Part shown: positions 8,483 to 16,349 of the stretch, piece by piece
How the letters are laid out: every line of letters starts with the position of its first letter
Numbering within the stretch: the first letter of the stretch is position 1
Origin: Candidatus Methanoperedens nitratireducens
GTDB taxonomy: Archaea; Halobacteriota; Methanosarcinia; Methanosarcinales; Methanoperedenaceae
NCBI RefSeq assembly: GCF_000685155.1
Contig: NZ_JMIY01000009.1
Location: 1-53,406, forward strand
Direction: 5' to 3'
DNA length: 53,406 bases
Notes under the pieces: model-generated
What the model saw: only the letters and a program-made list of their open reading frames with translations
What the model was told of the DNA's origin: nothing
The model's database searches: none
Made by a program: the position numbers and the translations under genes

Positions 8483-9292
8483 TTACTCGTAACTTATATC
8501 ATCTAAGTAAATAATGCTACCTTGTGGATTCTGTTCTTTGTTTGTGACCCATAAAAATCCCCCGATGACATGACTTAAGTCCTTGCCTTTTAAATCAATA
8601 GTGTATTGTTGCCATTTATCTGACAAAGAAATTATACCTGTGGAAACTGGTGGTTGGATTGAGTCTGGATATTGACCAGTTATACCGCCTACTTTGAACT
8701 CTGCTTTTTCTCCCCCTTTCTCGCCTCTTGCCCAGAATGTTAGTTTGGTTGCTCCAGTCAAGTTCATGCCCTCAGGTTTGTCCCCCCAATTCTTAGCCGG
8801 ATATTGCCAATAAATTCCAGCCCATCCTTCTCCTTGTGAACGTGCTGCAGAGTAGTTGATTTTTATACTTATTGGCTTTGAATAGAAGTCTTCTGTTGAG
8901 CTTTCATCTAACTTTATATCACCCCAATCTCCCATCCAGCCAGAAGGATAAAAAGCATCAGGAATATATATCGGAGTGAATGAGTAGGTTTGTGTTATTG
9001 TAGATGTTGGTGTTGGCGTAATTATAGGAGTAGATGAAGGTGTTGGTGTAGGAGTTGGAATAGATGTTGTTATTGGTGTTGGCTTAATCTCAGGAGGTAG
9101 GAATATCCCTATGGATGGCGCGATTAATCCAAGACCAAGGAGACTAACACCGACTATTCCGAGAAATTTAGCTTGATTTTCGTCAATTGATGTTTCGAGC
9201 TTACCGCTAATATTTCTAACTATTGCTATAAAAAGGAATATTAACCCAGCTATAACAAGTATAGTTGGAATATCAGATATATTTAAAACCAT
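8483..9292 (-). CDS. Membrane-anchored protein with CBM-like external domain
   Basis: 269-aa protein with two membrane segments (about residues 8-25 and 44-66) and a Thr/Pro/Ser linker (about 73-100). The C-terminal beta-sandwich-like domain has LTFWARGEKGGEKAEFKVGG, WQQYTIDLKGKDLS and a final IYLDDISYE. Those features resemble CBM11/galactose-binding-like modules, so carbohydrate or cell-surface binding is a reasonable inference. A GGAGG ribosome site precedes the ATG at 9292. Confidence 0.7.
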   Translation of the reverse strand: MVLNISDIPTILVIAGLIFLFIAIVRNISGKLETSIDENQAKFLGIVGVSLLGLGLIAPSIGIFLPPEIKPTPITTSIPTPTPTPSSTPIITPTPTSTITQTYSFTPIYIPDAFYPSGWMGDWGDIKLDESSTEDFYSKPISIKINYSAARSQGEGWAGIYWQYPAKNWGDKPEGMNLTGATKLTFWARGEKGGEKAEFKVGGITGQYPDSIQPPVSTGIISLSDKWQQYTIDLKGKDLSHVIGGFLWVTNKEQNPQGSIIYLDDISYE

Positions 9293-9506
9293 ATCTTTTT
9301 TCCTCCATTTTTATCGTCTGATTTCTATGCTTTGGATTAATGGAAAAACTGAAATCAGGCAGAGGTGGATTTAACCAAAATGCCCATATAGCCCTTACTA
9401 TAACTGCGAGTGTTGTTGCTGCTGTAGGAGTTACTATTGTAGATCTTATGTACCATGTTGTATTATAAGACATTTTTAGGATATTCTTCTCACCGACACT
9501 TTGCAT
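9273..9506 (-). CDS. Possible small membrane protein
   Basis: A short frame with one hydrophobic stretch (TPTAATTLAVIVRAIWAFW) and a charged C-terminus overlapping the start of the next gene by 20 bp. The overlap would also contain that gene's ribosome site. No family is recognised and the ribosome site is poor, so it may not be real. Confidence 0.3.
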   Translation of the reverse strand: MQSVGEKNILKMSYNTTWYIRSTIVTPTAATTLAVIVRAIWAFWLNPPLPDFSFSINPKHRNQTIKMEEKRYGFKYI

Positions 9507-9687
9507 GGACAAATATTACCACCGTCCAATCCGTAGCTTGCTATATTTAGTAACACGGATAAACTTTTCGATTGCGCCTTACAAATATTTACTTAGAGGG
9601 ATGGGGGAAGAGCAGAAAGAATTGGGAATTGGCTAGAGATTAATTACATAAATTTTTATAAGGTAAAAGGATCGGTTCATGTTCGTC

Positions 9688-10065
9688 TTAATATCCCTTT
9701 AATATCTTCAACCGCTCAATCTTTTCCTGCGATTTATCTACAACCTTTTTCTGTTGCTCTTCAAGCTGGGCTACTATCTCGTTAAAACCTATTTTAAGTG
9801 AGTATATCTTATACGGCCTGCCTTTGCCTGTTTTCTTCTCATCACGCTCGTTTATCCAGTCACGTTCCTTTAGCTCTCTCATAGCAATGCTGACTTCAGG
9901 CTGGCGCAATCCGGCTCTTCTCTCAAGCTCTATCGCTGTAGCCTCGTTCACACCTTGAAGATAGCCTAACGCCATAGCAACAGGTCTGCTTATTCCCAAG
10001 GAAATAAGAGTATCTGCGATTTCTTCTTCCTTCTTGTTGAGTTGTTTGACAGTAGTAGTTATCAT
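9688..10065 (-). CDS. Winged-HTH transcriptional regulator (MarR/TrmB-like)
   Basis: About 125 aa. The first 85 residues form a winged helix: RPVAMALGYLQGVNEATAIE, then RRAGLRQPEVSIAMRELKER as the recognition region and a wing with KKTGKGRPYKIYSL. A C-terminal coiled coil (VAQLEEQQKKVVDKSQEKIERL) should dimerise it. I chose the ATG at 10065 because GGGAG lies 9 bases upstream; a frame extension to 10092 lacks a ribosome site. It may act on its own promoter or on the tandem 13-bp repeats at 10227-10264. Confidence 0.8.
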   Translation of the reverse strand: MITTTVKQLNKKEEEIADTLISLGISRPVAMALGYLQGVNEATAIELERRAGLRQPEVSIAMRELKERDWINERDEKKTGKGRPYKIYSLKIGFNEIVAQLEEQQKKVVDKSQEKIERLKILKGY

Positions 10066-10922
10066 TATTAACTCCCAAGCAATGTTATGCATTGTTATTA
10101 TTTTAATCTTTTGATGGCAAAACCTTGAGTGAACTACATGTCGCTGTTAGCTAAATGAAGAGAGGAGGATAAAACCACTCCCACCCCCTCTATAACCACT
10201 TCCCAACCTGCCGATCTGCCAGGTACATGTGTACAATCTATGTGTACGATGCATATGTACGATCTACATAAATATATATTTATCCATGTAAATAATAATC
10301 TTAAGCATTATGATTATCATGTAATTTTTGGGTATACAATCAATTGGGTGGGGTTTGAGATCCCGTGCCTCTTTCATATAAAAGCTCGAATTCGTATATT
10401 AATAGAATATCAAAGCGAGCCCGAGCGCAAGCGAGGGCGAGCGAGAAGGGTACACCATATATATGGTCTTTGAGATATTTGGCAATTCTCACTGTTGTAA
10501 ATATGGAAGCAAGAATGAATGGGTGGGGGGTGGAAGGTTAGAGAACGAAAGGCAAAACAAGCTTTCATATTCTTCCATATCGGTATTGGAGTTTTCATAT
10601 TATTCTATATTCTTTCATATTGCTTCCATTTTCTTTTATATCCAAAAAATATCGTAAAAACCCTGGATTTTGGTATGCGGTAGCTAAGTATACCTTTATA
10701 ACCAATTAGCTCATAACTGAAATTACCACGCTTCAAACTTCGAGTTCGGCGTGAATCAAAATAGAGGTGAGTTGTAAAAGGCAAATAAATCAAAGCTATC
10801 CAAAAACATGGAGGTCTATAGACACCATGATGTAAAATAAGGCTTTCATTTACAAATAGTGCTCAGCAAAGCTTCTGTTAACGACACAAAAATAAAAAGA
10901 TGCCTCTGGTATCCAGCCTACC
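10066..10922. other. Long non-coding stretch
   Basis: About 850 bases with no credible gene. It contains the 13-bp repeat array at 10227-10264, a GC-rich run of GCGAG/GAGCG motifs at 10412-10447, a 12-bp palindrome CCATATATATGG at 10453-10464, and a tract of repeated TTCATATT-like words at 10565-10640. The GC-rich run is unlike the AT-rich surroundings. The region separates the regulator from the 3' end of the pilin pair. Confidence 0.5.
10227..10282. promoter_or_regulatory. Three tandem 13-bp repeats next to a TATA-like box
   Basis: The words ATGTGTACAATC (10227), ATGTGTACGATG (10240) and ATATGTACGATC (10253) repeat with an exact 13-bp period and run into an AT box, ATAAATATATATTTAT (about 10268-10282). 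This looks like an operator array at a promoter. The nearest gene start is the winged-HTH regulator (minus strand, about 160 bp away), so autoregulation is one option. Confidence 0.45.
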
Positions 10923-11429
10923 CTACCTTACTTCGACCACGGTATCAAGCACCATGTTCTTGAACGGGTACACGATTATCTTAACATCGTACTTCTGACC
11001 CGCTACAAGTCTCGTCACAGCAGGGTCATCGCCAGCCGTTATATTGACAACAGAATTGGTCACATTATACACAGCGTTTGGATGATTGGTCACGTTCATG
11101 GTCATTATCTGATCCCCGACCTTGAGATCAGTAAGTGAGCGCTGATATACAGGAGGCTGTCCGACAGGGACTATGGATAAACTCCAGTCACCTCCTACCA
11201 GCCTGTCCCCGCCTTTATGCTGTATCTTCAGGTCAGCAACCCCGATTGTATCAGGAGCATTCTCAACTGTAATGGCCGCAGTCGGTCCTTTTGATTCTGT
11301 TGCGCCAAAACTGAACCCGAACACAGCGACCAGTGCTGCAATCATAACAGTAATAACCACTGTCAGGACAACGCCTATGATGGGTGATACCGCATCCGCA
11401 TTCTTGAGAAAAATGCTTATAAGTTGCAT
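10923..11429 (-). CDS. Archaeal type IV pilin
   Basis: 168-aa pilin precursor. A short N-terminus leads to NADAVSPIIGVVLTVVITVM, the class III signal of archaeal pilins (DUF1628/Pilin_N type), with a hydrophobic assembly helix through about residue 45. A beta-rich external domain follows, containing DLKIQHKGGDRLVGGDW and a C-terminal VLDTVVEVR. It is 49 bp downstream of a paralogue on the same strand with the same layout, so the two are probably co-transcribed and assembled into the same or alternative pili. Confidence 0.85.
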   Translation of the reverse strand: MQLISIFLKNADAVSPIIGVVLTVVITVMIAALVAVFGFSFGATESKGPTAAITVENAPDTIGVADLKIQHKGGDRLVGGDWSLSIVPVGQPPVYQRSLTDLKVGDQIMTMNVTNHPNAVYNVTNSVVNITAGDDPAVTRLVAGQKYDVKIIVYPFKNMVLDTVVEVR

Positions 11430-11478
11430 TTTAAAAAGGAAAAGACCCCTGAAAAAGGGAATGGGGCCTTTGATAGCT

Positions 11479-11988
11479 CTACCTTACTTCAACGACTGTG
11501 TCAAGCAGCATGGCGTTGGATGGGATGTGAACCAGCTTAACGTCGTACTTGGTATTTGTTAATAGCGATCCACCAGGAACAGTAAGTATTGTGTTGTTTA
11601 CGTCACAGGTGGTAGAAGTACATGGAGTTGTTACATTAGTTATTTTGATCTGGGCTCCAACTGATAATTCACCAAATGTTGAATTTGAGATTACAAAAAC
11701 CGGTGCGGTATCAGATCCACTTGCGTTGACTACGGATAATTTCCAGTCTCCACCTTTCAGTGTATCTCCGCCTTTATGCTGTATCTTCAGATCGAATTCA
11801 TTGGGTGTATCTGGGTTGTTTGATGCTGTTATGCTCGCTGTCGGTGCTTTTTGCTGTTCGCCGCCTATCTGGAACACAAATACAGCGATCACAGCCGCAA
11901 GTATGACAGTGATCGCCACCATCAGGATAACACCGATGACGGGCGATACTGCCTCTTCATTTTTAGTTATTCTTTCCTTTATTCTCAT
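11479..11988 (-). CDS. Archaeal type IV pilin (paralogue)
   Basis: 169-aa pilin precursor with N-terminal MRIKERITKNEEAVSPVIGV followed by a hydrophobic helix to about residue 43. The external domain holds DLKIQHKGGDTLKGGDWKLS and the same LLDTVVEVR end as the next pilin. The ATG at 11988 has an AAGGTGA ribosome site. It is the first gene of the pair. The conserved KGGD-GGDW block and divergent remainder suggest an old tandem duplication. Confidence 0.87.
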   Translation of the reverse strand: MRIKERITKNEEAVSPVIGVILMVAITVILAAVIAVFVFQIGGEQQKAPTASITASNNPDTPNEFDLKIQHKGGDTLKGGDWKLSVVNASGSDTAPVFVISNSTFGELSVGAQIKITNVTTPCTSTTCDVNNTILTVPGGSLLTNTKYDVKLVHIPSNAMLLDTVVEVR

Positions 11989-12032
11989 ATCAATTCACCT
12001 TCTTTTTATTTTTTGGTGTCCACATCCCCTGG

Positions 12033-12059
12033 ATTATATTGAATCGTCAGCTCTGACGT
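12033..12059 (-). promoter_or_regulatory. Pilin promoter with inverted repeat
   Basis: On the minus strand a TATA-like CAATATAATCC lies at about 12033-12043, some 50 bp before the first pilin start. Directly upstream is CGTCAG-CT-CTGACG (12046-12059), a 6-bp inverted repeat in the position of an activator or BRE-adjacent site. Confidence 0.5.
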
Positions 12060-12128
12060 AAATCTGACTGCTTCCTGGTCTGTAGGACACTAAATCAACG
12101 ACTGATAAAATGCGCACAAAGGATATAA

Positions 12129-12149
12129 TCATTATCCTTATGATAATGA
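12129..12149. promoter_or_regulatory. Inverted repeat TCATTATC/GATAATGA
   Basis: 8-bp perfect arms at 12129-12136 and 12142-12149 separated by CTTAT. It lies about 140 bp upstream of the pilin pair and could be a distal operator; no protein can be named. Confidence 0.35.
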
Positions 12150-12194
12150 GGTAATTATGTTAGGACAGGGGCGAATGTAGAAATTTAAAAGTGC

Positions 12195-12320
12195 TACTAT
12201 CATGTACTGCAGGGACTGCAGAAAATTGCTCACGGAATGCACCGCAGGTGTAGCCTTCAGGAGTGTCTGGCTGGAGACACGATGAGGCAGGAGGCCCCGT
12301 CCTTAAGTGTTGTAGTTCAC
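12195..12320 (+). mobile_element. Right-end remnant of an IS605/IS1341-like element
   Basis: The order and wording match right ends of IS605-group elements as I remember them. There is an AATGCACCGCAGGTG stretch like a tnpB 3' end, then GATGAGGCAGGAGGCCCCGTCC (about 12280-12301), ending in GTAGTTCAC (12312-12320). The CCCCGTCC arm no longer pairs well with what follows (TTAAGTGTTG), so the terminal hairpin is decayed. No tnpA or intact tnpB is present. In such elements this segment also encodes the reRNA/omega RNA. The end overlaps the stop codon of the neighbouring gene. Confidence 0.5.
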
Positions 12321-12517
12321 CTTTCTTCCTGTTTTCGTCTCACAACATTTTCAATCTTTTTTGCCCACATATCTTCTACGTGTGTGTACTGGCATTCAAG
12401 AAAATGATGAACGGCTTTTGCTAGAGCTTCTTTGGTGCTTCCCTCTCCTGTCTTCTGCTTTAAAGCCTCGATATCTTCCATTGAAAGAACTGTCTGCACA
12501 TGCATTATTTTTGCCAT
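12317..12517 (-). CDS. Small KxxHVQ-type conserved protein (DUF5371-like)
   Basis: 66-aa protein beginning MAKIMHVQTVLSMEDIEAL, then a helical segment KEALAKAVHHFLECQ and a basic tail. The ATG at 12517 follows GGAGAT, which decides it over the longer frame to 12556. A paralogue lies at 21583-21720 (MKIVHVQSVLPQDDV..., KEAISKAVYHYLKC). The layout of a short strand followed by two helices resembles small ribbon-helix-helix proteins, so DNA binding is possible but not shown. I believe this matches the archaeal DUF5371 family. Confidence 0.7.
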   Translation of the reverse strand: MAKIMHVQTVLSMEDIEALKQKTGEGSTKEALAKAVHHFLECQYTHVEDMWAKKIENVVRRKQEER

Positions 12518-12684
12518 TTTCCTTTTCCATCTCCTTATTTGAGATGATGCCCGCACAACATGAACTGCAGTACAACCATCTCATCTTATAATCATCATAT
12601 GATTATGATAATCAGTATTTAAAGGTTGCGGGTGCAAAAAGCCCATCCACTAATTCAACATACGATCTTCATTGAATAAATCAC

Positions 12685-12843
12685 CGCAAAGTCGGCTATG
12701 AACTGGTTCATAGATAACAATAAAAAGGACGATTAACAACGAACTCAAAACGAACTTAAACGAACTCCAGCCCGAGTTCGTATCGAGTTCGTACCAGTTC
12801 GTTGTTTATATTAGCTCAACCACATCCGAGTCTAAGATGCGAT
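12685..12843. repeat. Dispersed repeat B, copy 1
   Basis: A 159-bp unit starting CGCAAAGTCGGCTATGAACT and ending CTAAGATGCGAT. Its core has three CGAACT words at 12740, 12751 and 12761 and three reverse-orientation AGTTCG words at 12775, 12786 and 12796, all 10 or 11 bp apart, flanked by AACAA and TTGTT. It repeats 185 bp downstream and again at 53240-53345. Confidence 0.85.
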
Positions 12844-12869
12844 ATATATTGAACTTTTTCATACCAGGA

Positions 12870-13030
12870 CGCAAAGTCGGCTATGAACTGGTTTATAGAT
12901 GACAATGAAAAAGACGATTAACAACGAACTCAAAACGAACTTAAACGAACTCATAAGTCCGAGTTCGTATCGAGTTCGTACCAGTTAGTTGTTTATATTA
13001 GCTCAACCACATCTGAGTCTAAGATGCGAT
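12870..13030. repeat. Dispersed repeat B, copy 2
   Basis: Near-identical to copy 1 over about 160 bp, including the six half-sites. The last half-site has changed to AGTTAG, and the centre between the arms differs (ATAAGTC instead of CAGCC). It lies about 200 bp upstream of the secE start. Confidence 0.85.
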
Positions 13031-13236
13031 TCCGTGTCATCCTTGCAATCAGTGTTCAATCGCATTTATCCTGCCAGGCATGTATGGATTCCTATGATGT
13101 CTAATTGCTCATGTAAAGACTGGATGGGTTCAATTAAGGCGAAAACTATTTTTATATTGAGTATAATTGGGGACTGCTATTATTTTGGGATAGCTTTTAT
13201 CACTTATTACTACCATTTAAGTGGATGTGAAAGATA
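13031..13236 (+). promoter_or_regulatory. Upstream region of secE-spt5-rpl11
   Basis: A TATA-like TTTTATATT (about 13150-13158) precedes the secE start by about 80 bp. No convincing gene lies here; an 84-aa frame (12989-13243) crosses the repeat and the promoter and has no recognisable content. Confidence 0.45.
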
Positions 13237-13437
13237 TTGTTAGAAGACAAGCAAATACCAGGGAATATACCTTTAAAATTCAGTGAGTACCTCAGGATAC
13301 TCAAGTTGACAAGGAAGCCCACAAGAGAAGAATTTACCGTGATCGCAAAAGTCGCGGGAGCAGGTATACTATTAATAGGATTTATCGGATTTATCATATA
13401 TTTACTTGTGACTGTAATGCCAGGATGGTTTAAATGA
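13237..13437 (+). CDS. secE: Protein translocase subunit SecE (Sec61 gamma)
   Basis: 66-aa essential subunit of the SecYE(beta) channel in the cytoplasmic membrane. An amphipathic N-terminal half ([19 protein letters not shown], about residues 16-34) is followed by a single membrane helix ([20 protein letters not shown]). The length is normal for archaea. The frame starts with TTG at 13237 and no ATG is available. It overlaps the Spt5 gene by 4 bp (ATGA), the usual archaeal secE-spt5 arrangement. Confidence 0.9.
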   Translation: MLEDKQIPGNIPLKFSEYLRILKLTRKPTREEFTVIAKVAGAGILLIGFIGFIIYLLVTVMPGWFK

Positions 13438-13898
13438 ATGATGAATCTGCTATCTACGTTGTCAAGACGACAGCAAATCAGGAAAGAGCTGTGGCTAACC
13501 TTATTGAGAAGGTAGCAAGAAAAGAACACCTTGATATCCTCTCGATCCTTGCGCCTGATGAATTAAGAGGATACATTCTTGTTGAGGCGGCAGGCCCTGA
13601 GATAGTGGAACAGGTTATCCATACCCTGCCTCATGCACGTACCGTGGTGAAAGGCAGATCCAGTTTTGCTGAGATCGAGCATTTCCTTACACCAAAGCTT
13701 ACAGTTACGGGTATCACTGAGGGCAGTATAGTAGAGCTTATATCCGGTCCTTTCAAGGGTGAAAAGGCAAGAGTAAAACGGATTGATGAGGCTCGTGAAG
13801 AGATCACGGTTGAACTCTTTGAGGCGATGGTTCCTATCCCTGTTACAGTTCGTGGTGACAATGTAAGAGTATTGAAACGAGAAGAGATCGAGAAATAA
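13434..13898 (+). CDS. spt5: Transcription elongation factor Spt5 (NusG)
   Basis: 154-aa archaeal Spt5 with an N-terminal NGN domain ([18 protein letters not shown] through about residue 85) and a C-terminal KOW domain ([20 protein letters not shown], about 99-118). It binds RNA polymerase with Spt4 and promotes processive elongation. The ATG overlaps the secE stop, and rpl11 follows after 25 bp, so the three form an operon. Confidence 0.95.
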   Translation: MNDESAIYVVKTTANQERAVANLIEKVARKEHLDILSILAPDELRGYILVEAAGPEIVEQVIHTLPHARTVVKGRSSFAEIEHFLTPKLTVTGITEGSIVELISGPFKGEKARVKRIDEAREEITVELFEAMVPIPVTVRGDNVRVLKREEIEK

Positions 13899-13923
13899 TC
13901 ATTATTTAATATAGGAGATAAAA

Positions 13924-14406
13924 ATGGTAAGCGTTGTAGAAGCACTGGTTGTTGGCGGTCAGGCTACCCCGGGCCCACCACTGGGTCCAGCACTTGGTCC
14001 GCTTGGTGTAAATGTAAAAGCGATCATAGATAAGATCAATGAACAGACAGCGGACTTCAAGGGAATGCAGATCCCTATCAAGATCATAGTTGACGATAAA
14101 AAACAATTCACAATCCAGGTCGGGACCCCGCCTACATCCGCGCTCATTAAGAAAGAAATAGGAACTGAGAAAGGCTCAGGAACCCCTGGCACACAGGTAG
14201 TTGGTAATCTTACTGTGAAGCAGGCCGTGAAGATTGCGCGCATGAAGAAGAACGGTACCCTCTCAAAATCATTAAAGAATATAGTAAAAGAGGTCATTGG
14301 CTCATGCGCTCCTCTGGGTGTGACTTTTGAAGGTATGAATCCCAAAGAAGCTACTGCGGCTATTGACAGCGGAAAATTCGACTCGGAGCTATCCGAGCCG
14401 CTTTAA
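13924..14406 (+). CDS. rpl11: Ribosomal protein uL11
   Basis: 160-aa large-subunit protein of the GTPase-associated centre. The N-terminal domain has GGQATPGPPLGPALGPLGVN (about 12-31), and the C-terminal rRNA-binding domain has GSGTPGTQVVGNLTVKQAVK and a GSCAPLGVTFEG motif near the end. A GGAG ribosome site precedes the ATG. A T-run (14411-14418) follows the stop. The rpl1-rpl10-rpl12 genes often found next are absent here. Confidence 0.97.
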   Translation: MVSVVEALVVGGQATPGPPLGPALGPLGVNVKAIIDKINEQTADFKGMQIPIKIIVDDKKQFTIQVGTPPTSALIKKEIGTEKGSGTPGTQVVGNLTVKQAVKIARMKKNGTLSKSLKNIVKEVIGSCAPLGVTFEGMNPKEATAAIDSGKFDSELSEPL

Positions 14407-14410
14407 TTTA

Positions 14411-14418
14411 TTTTTTTT
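14411..14418 (+). terminator. T-run terminator after rpl11
   Basis: Eight consecutive T residues lie 5 bases after the rpl11 stop, in the position of an archaeal U-tract terminator for the secE-spt5-rpl11 operon. No strong hairpin precedes it. Confidence 0.5.
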
Positions 14419-14444
14419 GATTATTTGTAAGCGTAAATTTAATA

Positions 14445-14804
14445 TTGTTCAGGATGTATGATTTGACTATGCAGACCCGGATAAAAAGATACAATATCTT
14501 ATTACCGCATATATTCAGCAGGGTGGCAACTGATAATTATTATGAATTTAGTAAAAAATTTGATATTGGTATAGACCTGCTTGATGGAATAAAAGCAGAT
14601 ACCGGGGAGATGAAAGGTACGCTTGGAGAGATGAGTGGTACGCTTGGAGAGGTGAGTGGTACGCTTGGAGAGGTGAAAGGTACTCTTACTAAAATGAACA
14701 CAACGCTTGAAACGTTTGTAATAAATCAAGACGAGCACAACCGGTGGATGAAAGAGCATAACCAGCGCCTTGAGAGAATCCTTGAAAAACTGGCAGAGAA
14801 ATAG
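14445..14804 (+). CDS. Coiled-coil hypothetical protein with GTLGE heptads
   Basis: 119-aa protein. The first 55 residues (RYNILLPHIFSRVATDNYYE, FDIGIDLLDGIKADTGEM) form a small domain I do not recognise. They are followed by four heptads of the form KGTLGEM/SGTLGEV (about 58-85) and a polar tail (NRWMKEHNQRLERILEKLAE) predicted to be helical. The heptads come from a 21-bp tandem DNA repeat. The start is uncertain (14445 or the ATG at 14455). It may be transcribed separately from rpl11 because of the T-run between them. Confidence 0.55.
   Translation: MFRMYDLTMQTRIKRYNILLPHIFSRVATDNYYEFSKKFDIGIDLLDGIKADTGEMKGTLGEMSGTLGEVSGTLGEVKGTLTKMNTTLETFVINQDEHNRWMKEHNQRLERILEKLAEK
14616..14699 (+). repeat. 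21-bp tandem repeat inside the coiled-coil gene
   Basis: GGTACGCTTGGAGAG-type units begin at 14616, 14637, 14658 and 14679, an exact 21-bp period. The first three are nearly identical and the fourth is diverged. In frame they encode the GTLGE heptads, so copy number could vary by whole heptads. Confidence 0.8.
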
Positions 14805-14852
14805 CAACTTAATAAAATTTATATGTGCTAACTGCGTTAGCAGCAAAGACCT

Positions 14853-15023
14853 ATGAGCCTTAATGTAAACCGTTATAAGTGTGGATACTGCGGGGCATGT
14901 GTTGGTGTCTGTCCCGCAGGTGCGCTTGAACTGATAGAGACCTGGGTAGAGGTGGATAATACCTGCACCAGTTGCGGTATCTGTGCAAAGATATGTCCTG
15001 TGGGTGCGCTGGAGGTTAAATGA
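14853..15023 (+). CDS. Small 2[4Fe-4S] ferredoxin
   Basis: 56-aa ferredoxin with two CX2CX2CX3CP motifs: [12 protein letters not shown] (residues 10-21) and [12 protein letters not shown] (38-49). It overlaps the geranylgeranyl reductase gene by 4 bp (ATGA). From established work on Methanosarcina, as I recall it, a ferredoxin gene beside this reductase supplies the electrons for lipid saturation; here the coupling suggests the same role. Confidence 0.93.
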   Translation: MSLNVNRYKCGYCGACVGVCPAGALELIETWVEVDNTCTSCGICAKICPVGALEVK

Positions 15024-16198
15024 GGGACAGGTATGACGTGATCGTTGTTGGGGCAGGGCCTGCAGGCTCGATAACTGCAAAAACCTGCGCTGAGGCAGGG
15101 CTGGATGTCCTGCTCATTGAAAAAAGGCAGGAGATAGGAGACCCTGTAAGATGTGCTGAAGGGGTGGGGAAAGATGCCCTGAAAAAGCATATAGAACCTG
15201 ACAATAGATGGATAGCTGCAGAAGTAAAAGGTTCCTTGCTGATTGCTCCAGATGGGACTGAGATTAAGATATCTGAAGATACATCCAGCATGAAAGCGGG
15301 TTACGTGCTTGAGAGAAAGGTCTTTGATCGCGCATTAGCCCAGATGGCCGCTATGGCAGGTGCTGAGGTCATGGTGAAGACAAGGGCGACAGGGTTACTC
15401 AGATCAAATGGAAGAGTTGCCGGGATCGAGGCCATGTATCTGGGGGAGACTTATAATATTAAGGCTGATATAGTCATAGGAGCAGATGGCATAGAATCAA
15501 AAATAGGAAGATGGGGCGGGATAGACACCTCATTAAAACCTGCTGATATTGAGACCTGTGCACAATTCTTGGTCTCAAACATTGACCCGGGTGAATACAG
15601 TACGTTCTATCTGGGCAATAATTATGCCCCTGGTGGGTACTTATGGATATTCCCAAAAGGCGGGCATATGGCAAATGTTGGGATCGGTATTCTCGGAAGC
15701 AAGTCCGGGGATGTAAGAGCAATATCACTCCTCCAAAGATATATACATAATAACATGCCTCAGGCTAAAATCGTGGAAATGGTAGTCGGCGGCGTACCTG
15801 TCAGCGGACCGATAGAACAGACAGTTACCGATGGTCTTATGCTTGTGGGTGATGCGGCCAGGCAGTCCGACCCTCTGACTGGAGGCGGCATTACCAATGC
15901 AATGGACGCAGGGAAAATGGCAGGAGAAGTCTGTATAAAAGCAAAAGAAATAGGAGATTATTCTGTTAATACTTTAAAGGAATACGAGGATAAATGGCGC
16001 GCCACTATAGGAAAAGAACTCGGTAAGTCCCTTCAGGTCAAAAACCTGCTTATTAAACTAACAGATGAACAGTTAAATAAGCTTGCATACTCGCTTAAAG
16101 GTGTGGATGTCAGTAATATGGCATTGCCATCGTTATTGTTTATTCTGTTTAAGAAGAATCCTAAAATGCTCTGGGAACTCAGGACGTTGTTCAAGTGA
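15020..16198 (+). CDS. Digeranylgeranylglycerophospholipid reductase
   Basis: 392-aa FAD-dependent reductase that saturates the isoprenoid chains of archaeal membrane lipids. The N-terminus has the dinucleotide motif [15 protein letters not shown] (about 8-22) and the family motif [11 protein letters not shown] (about 43-53). The second FAD motif [19 protein letters not shown] lies near 273-291. The length is typical. It is translationally coupled to the ferredoxin upstream. Confidence 0.93.
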   Translation: MRDRYDVIVVGAGPAGSITAKTCAEAGLDVLLIEKRQEIGDPVRCAEGVGKDALKKHIEPDNRWIAAEVKGSLLIAPDGTEIKISEDTSSMKAGYVLERKVFDRALAQMAAMAGAEVMVKTRATGLLRSNGRVAGIEAMYLGETYNIKADIVIGADGIESKIGRWGGIDTSLKPADIETCAQFLVSNIDPGEYSTFYLGNNYAPGGYLWIFPKGGHMANVGIGILGSKSGDVRAISLLQRYIHNNMPQAKIVEMVVGGVPVSGPIEQTVTDGLMLVGDAARQSDPLTGGGITNAMDAGKMAGEVCIKAKEIGDYSVNTLKEYEDKWRATIGKELGKSLQVKNLLIKLTDEQLNKLAYSLKGVDVSNMALPSLLFILFKKNPKMLWELRTLFK

Positions 16199-16349
16199 AA
16201 GTGAACTATCCCTCACTTATGTGTAATATTTAGAAAACAATTTTTAAGACGGACAAAAGTATTATGAAAATAATTTTGTATCCTGTTCTGGAAAAAAATA
16301 TGCTTTAAATGGAAAGACATAAATACTCACCTAAGTTAAATAATTAATT
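16199..16349 (+). promoter_or_regulatory. Upstream region of the coenzyme M pair
   Basis: AT-rich gap containing TATA-like stretches (TAAATAATTAATTATG just before the start at 16350). No gene is seen; a short leader or leaderless transcript is likely. Confidence 0.35.

Noticed and set aside
10720-10765. tRNA-like stem at CACGC...GCGTG
   Set aside because: Only one short stem; no T-loop, D-loop or anticodon arm can be drawn.
10240-10793. Several 60-80 aa frames on both strands
   Set aside because: No ribosome sites, no recognisable content, and they run through simple repeats and promoter-like DNA.
12685-13030. CRISPR array
   Set aside because: Only two 160-bp units with an internal palindromic array; no short repeats with unique spacers and no cas genes.
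12989-13243. 84-aa frame before secE
   Set aside because: It starts inside repeat B, crosses the TATA-like box and overlaps secE; no family content.
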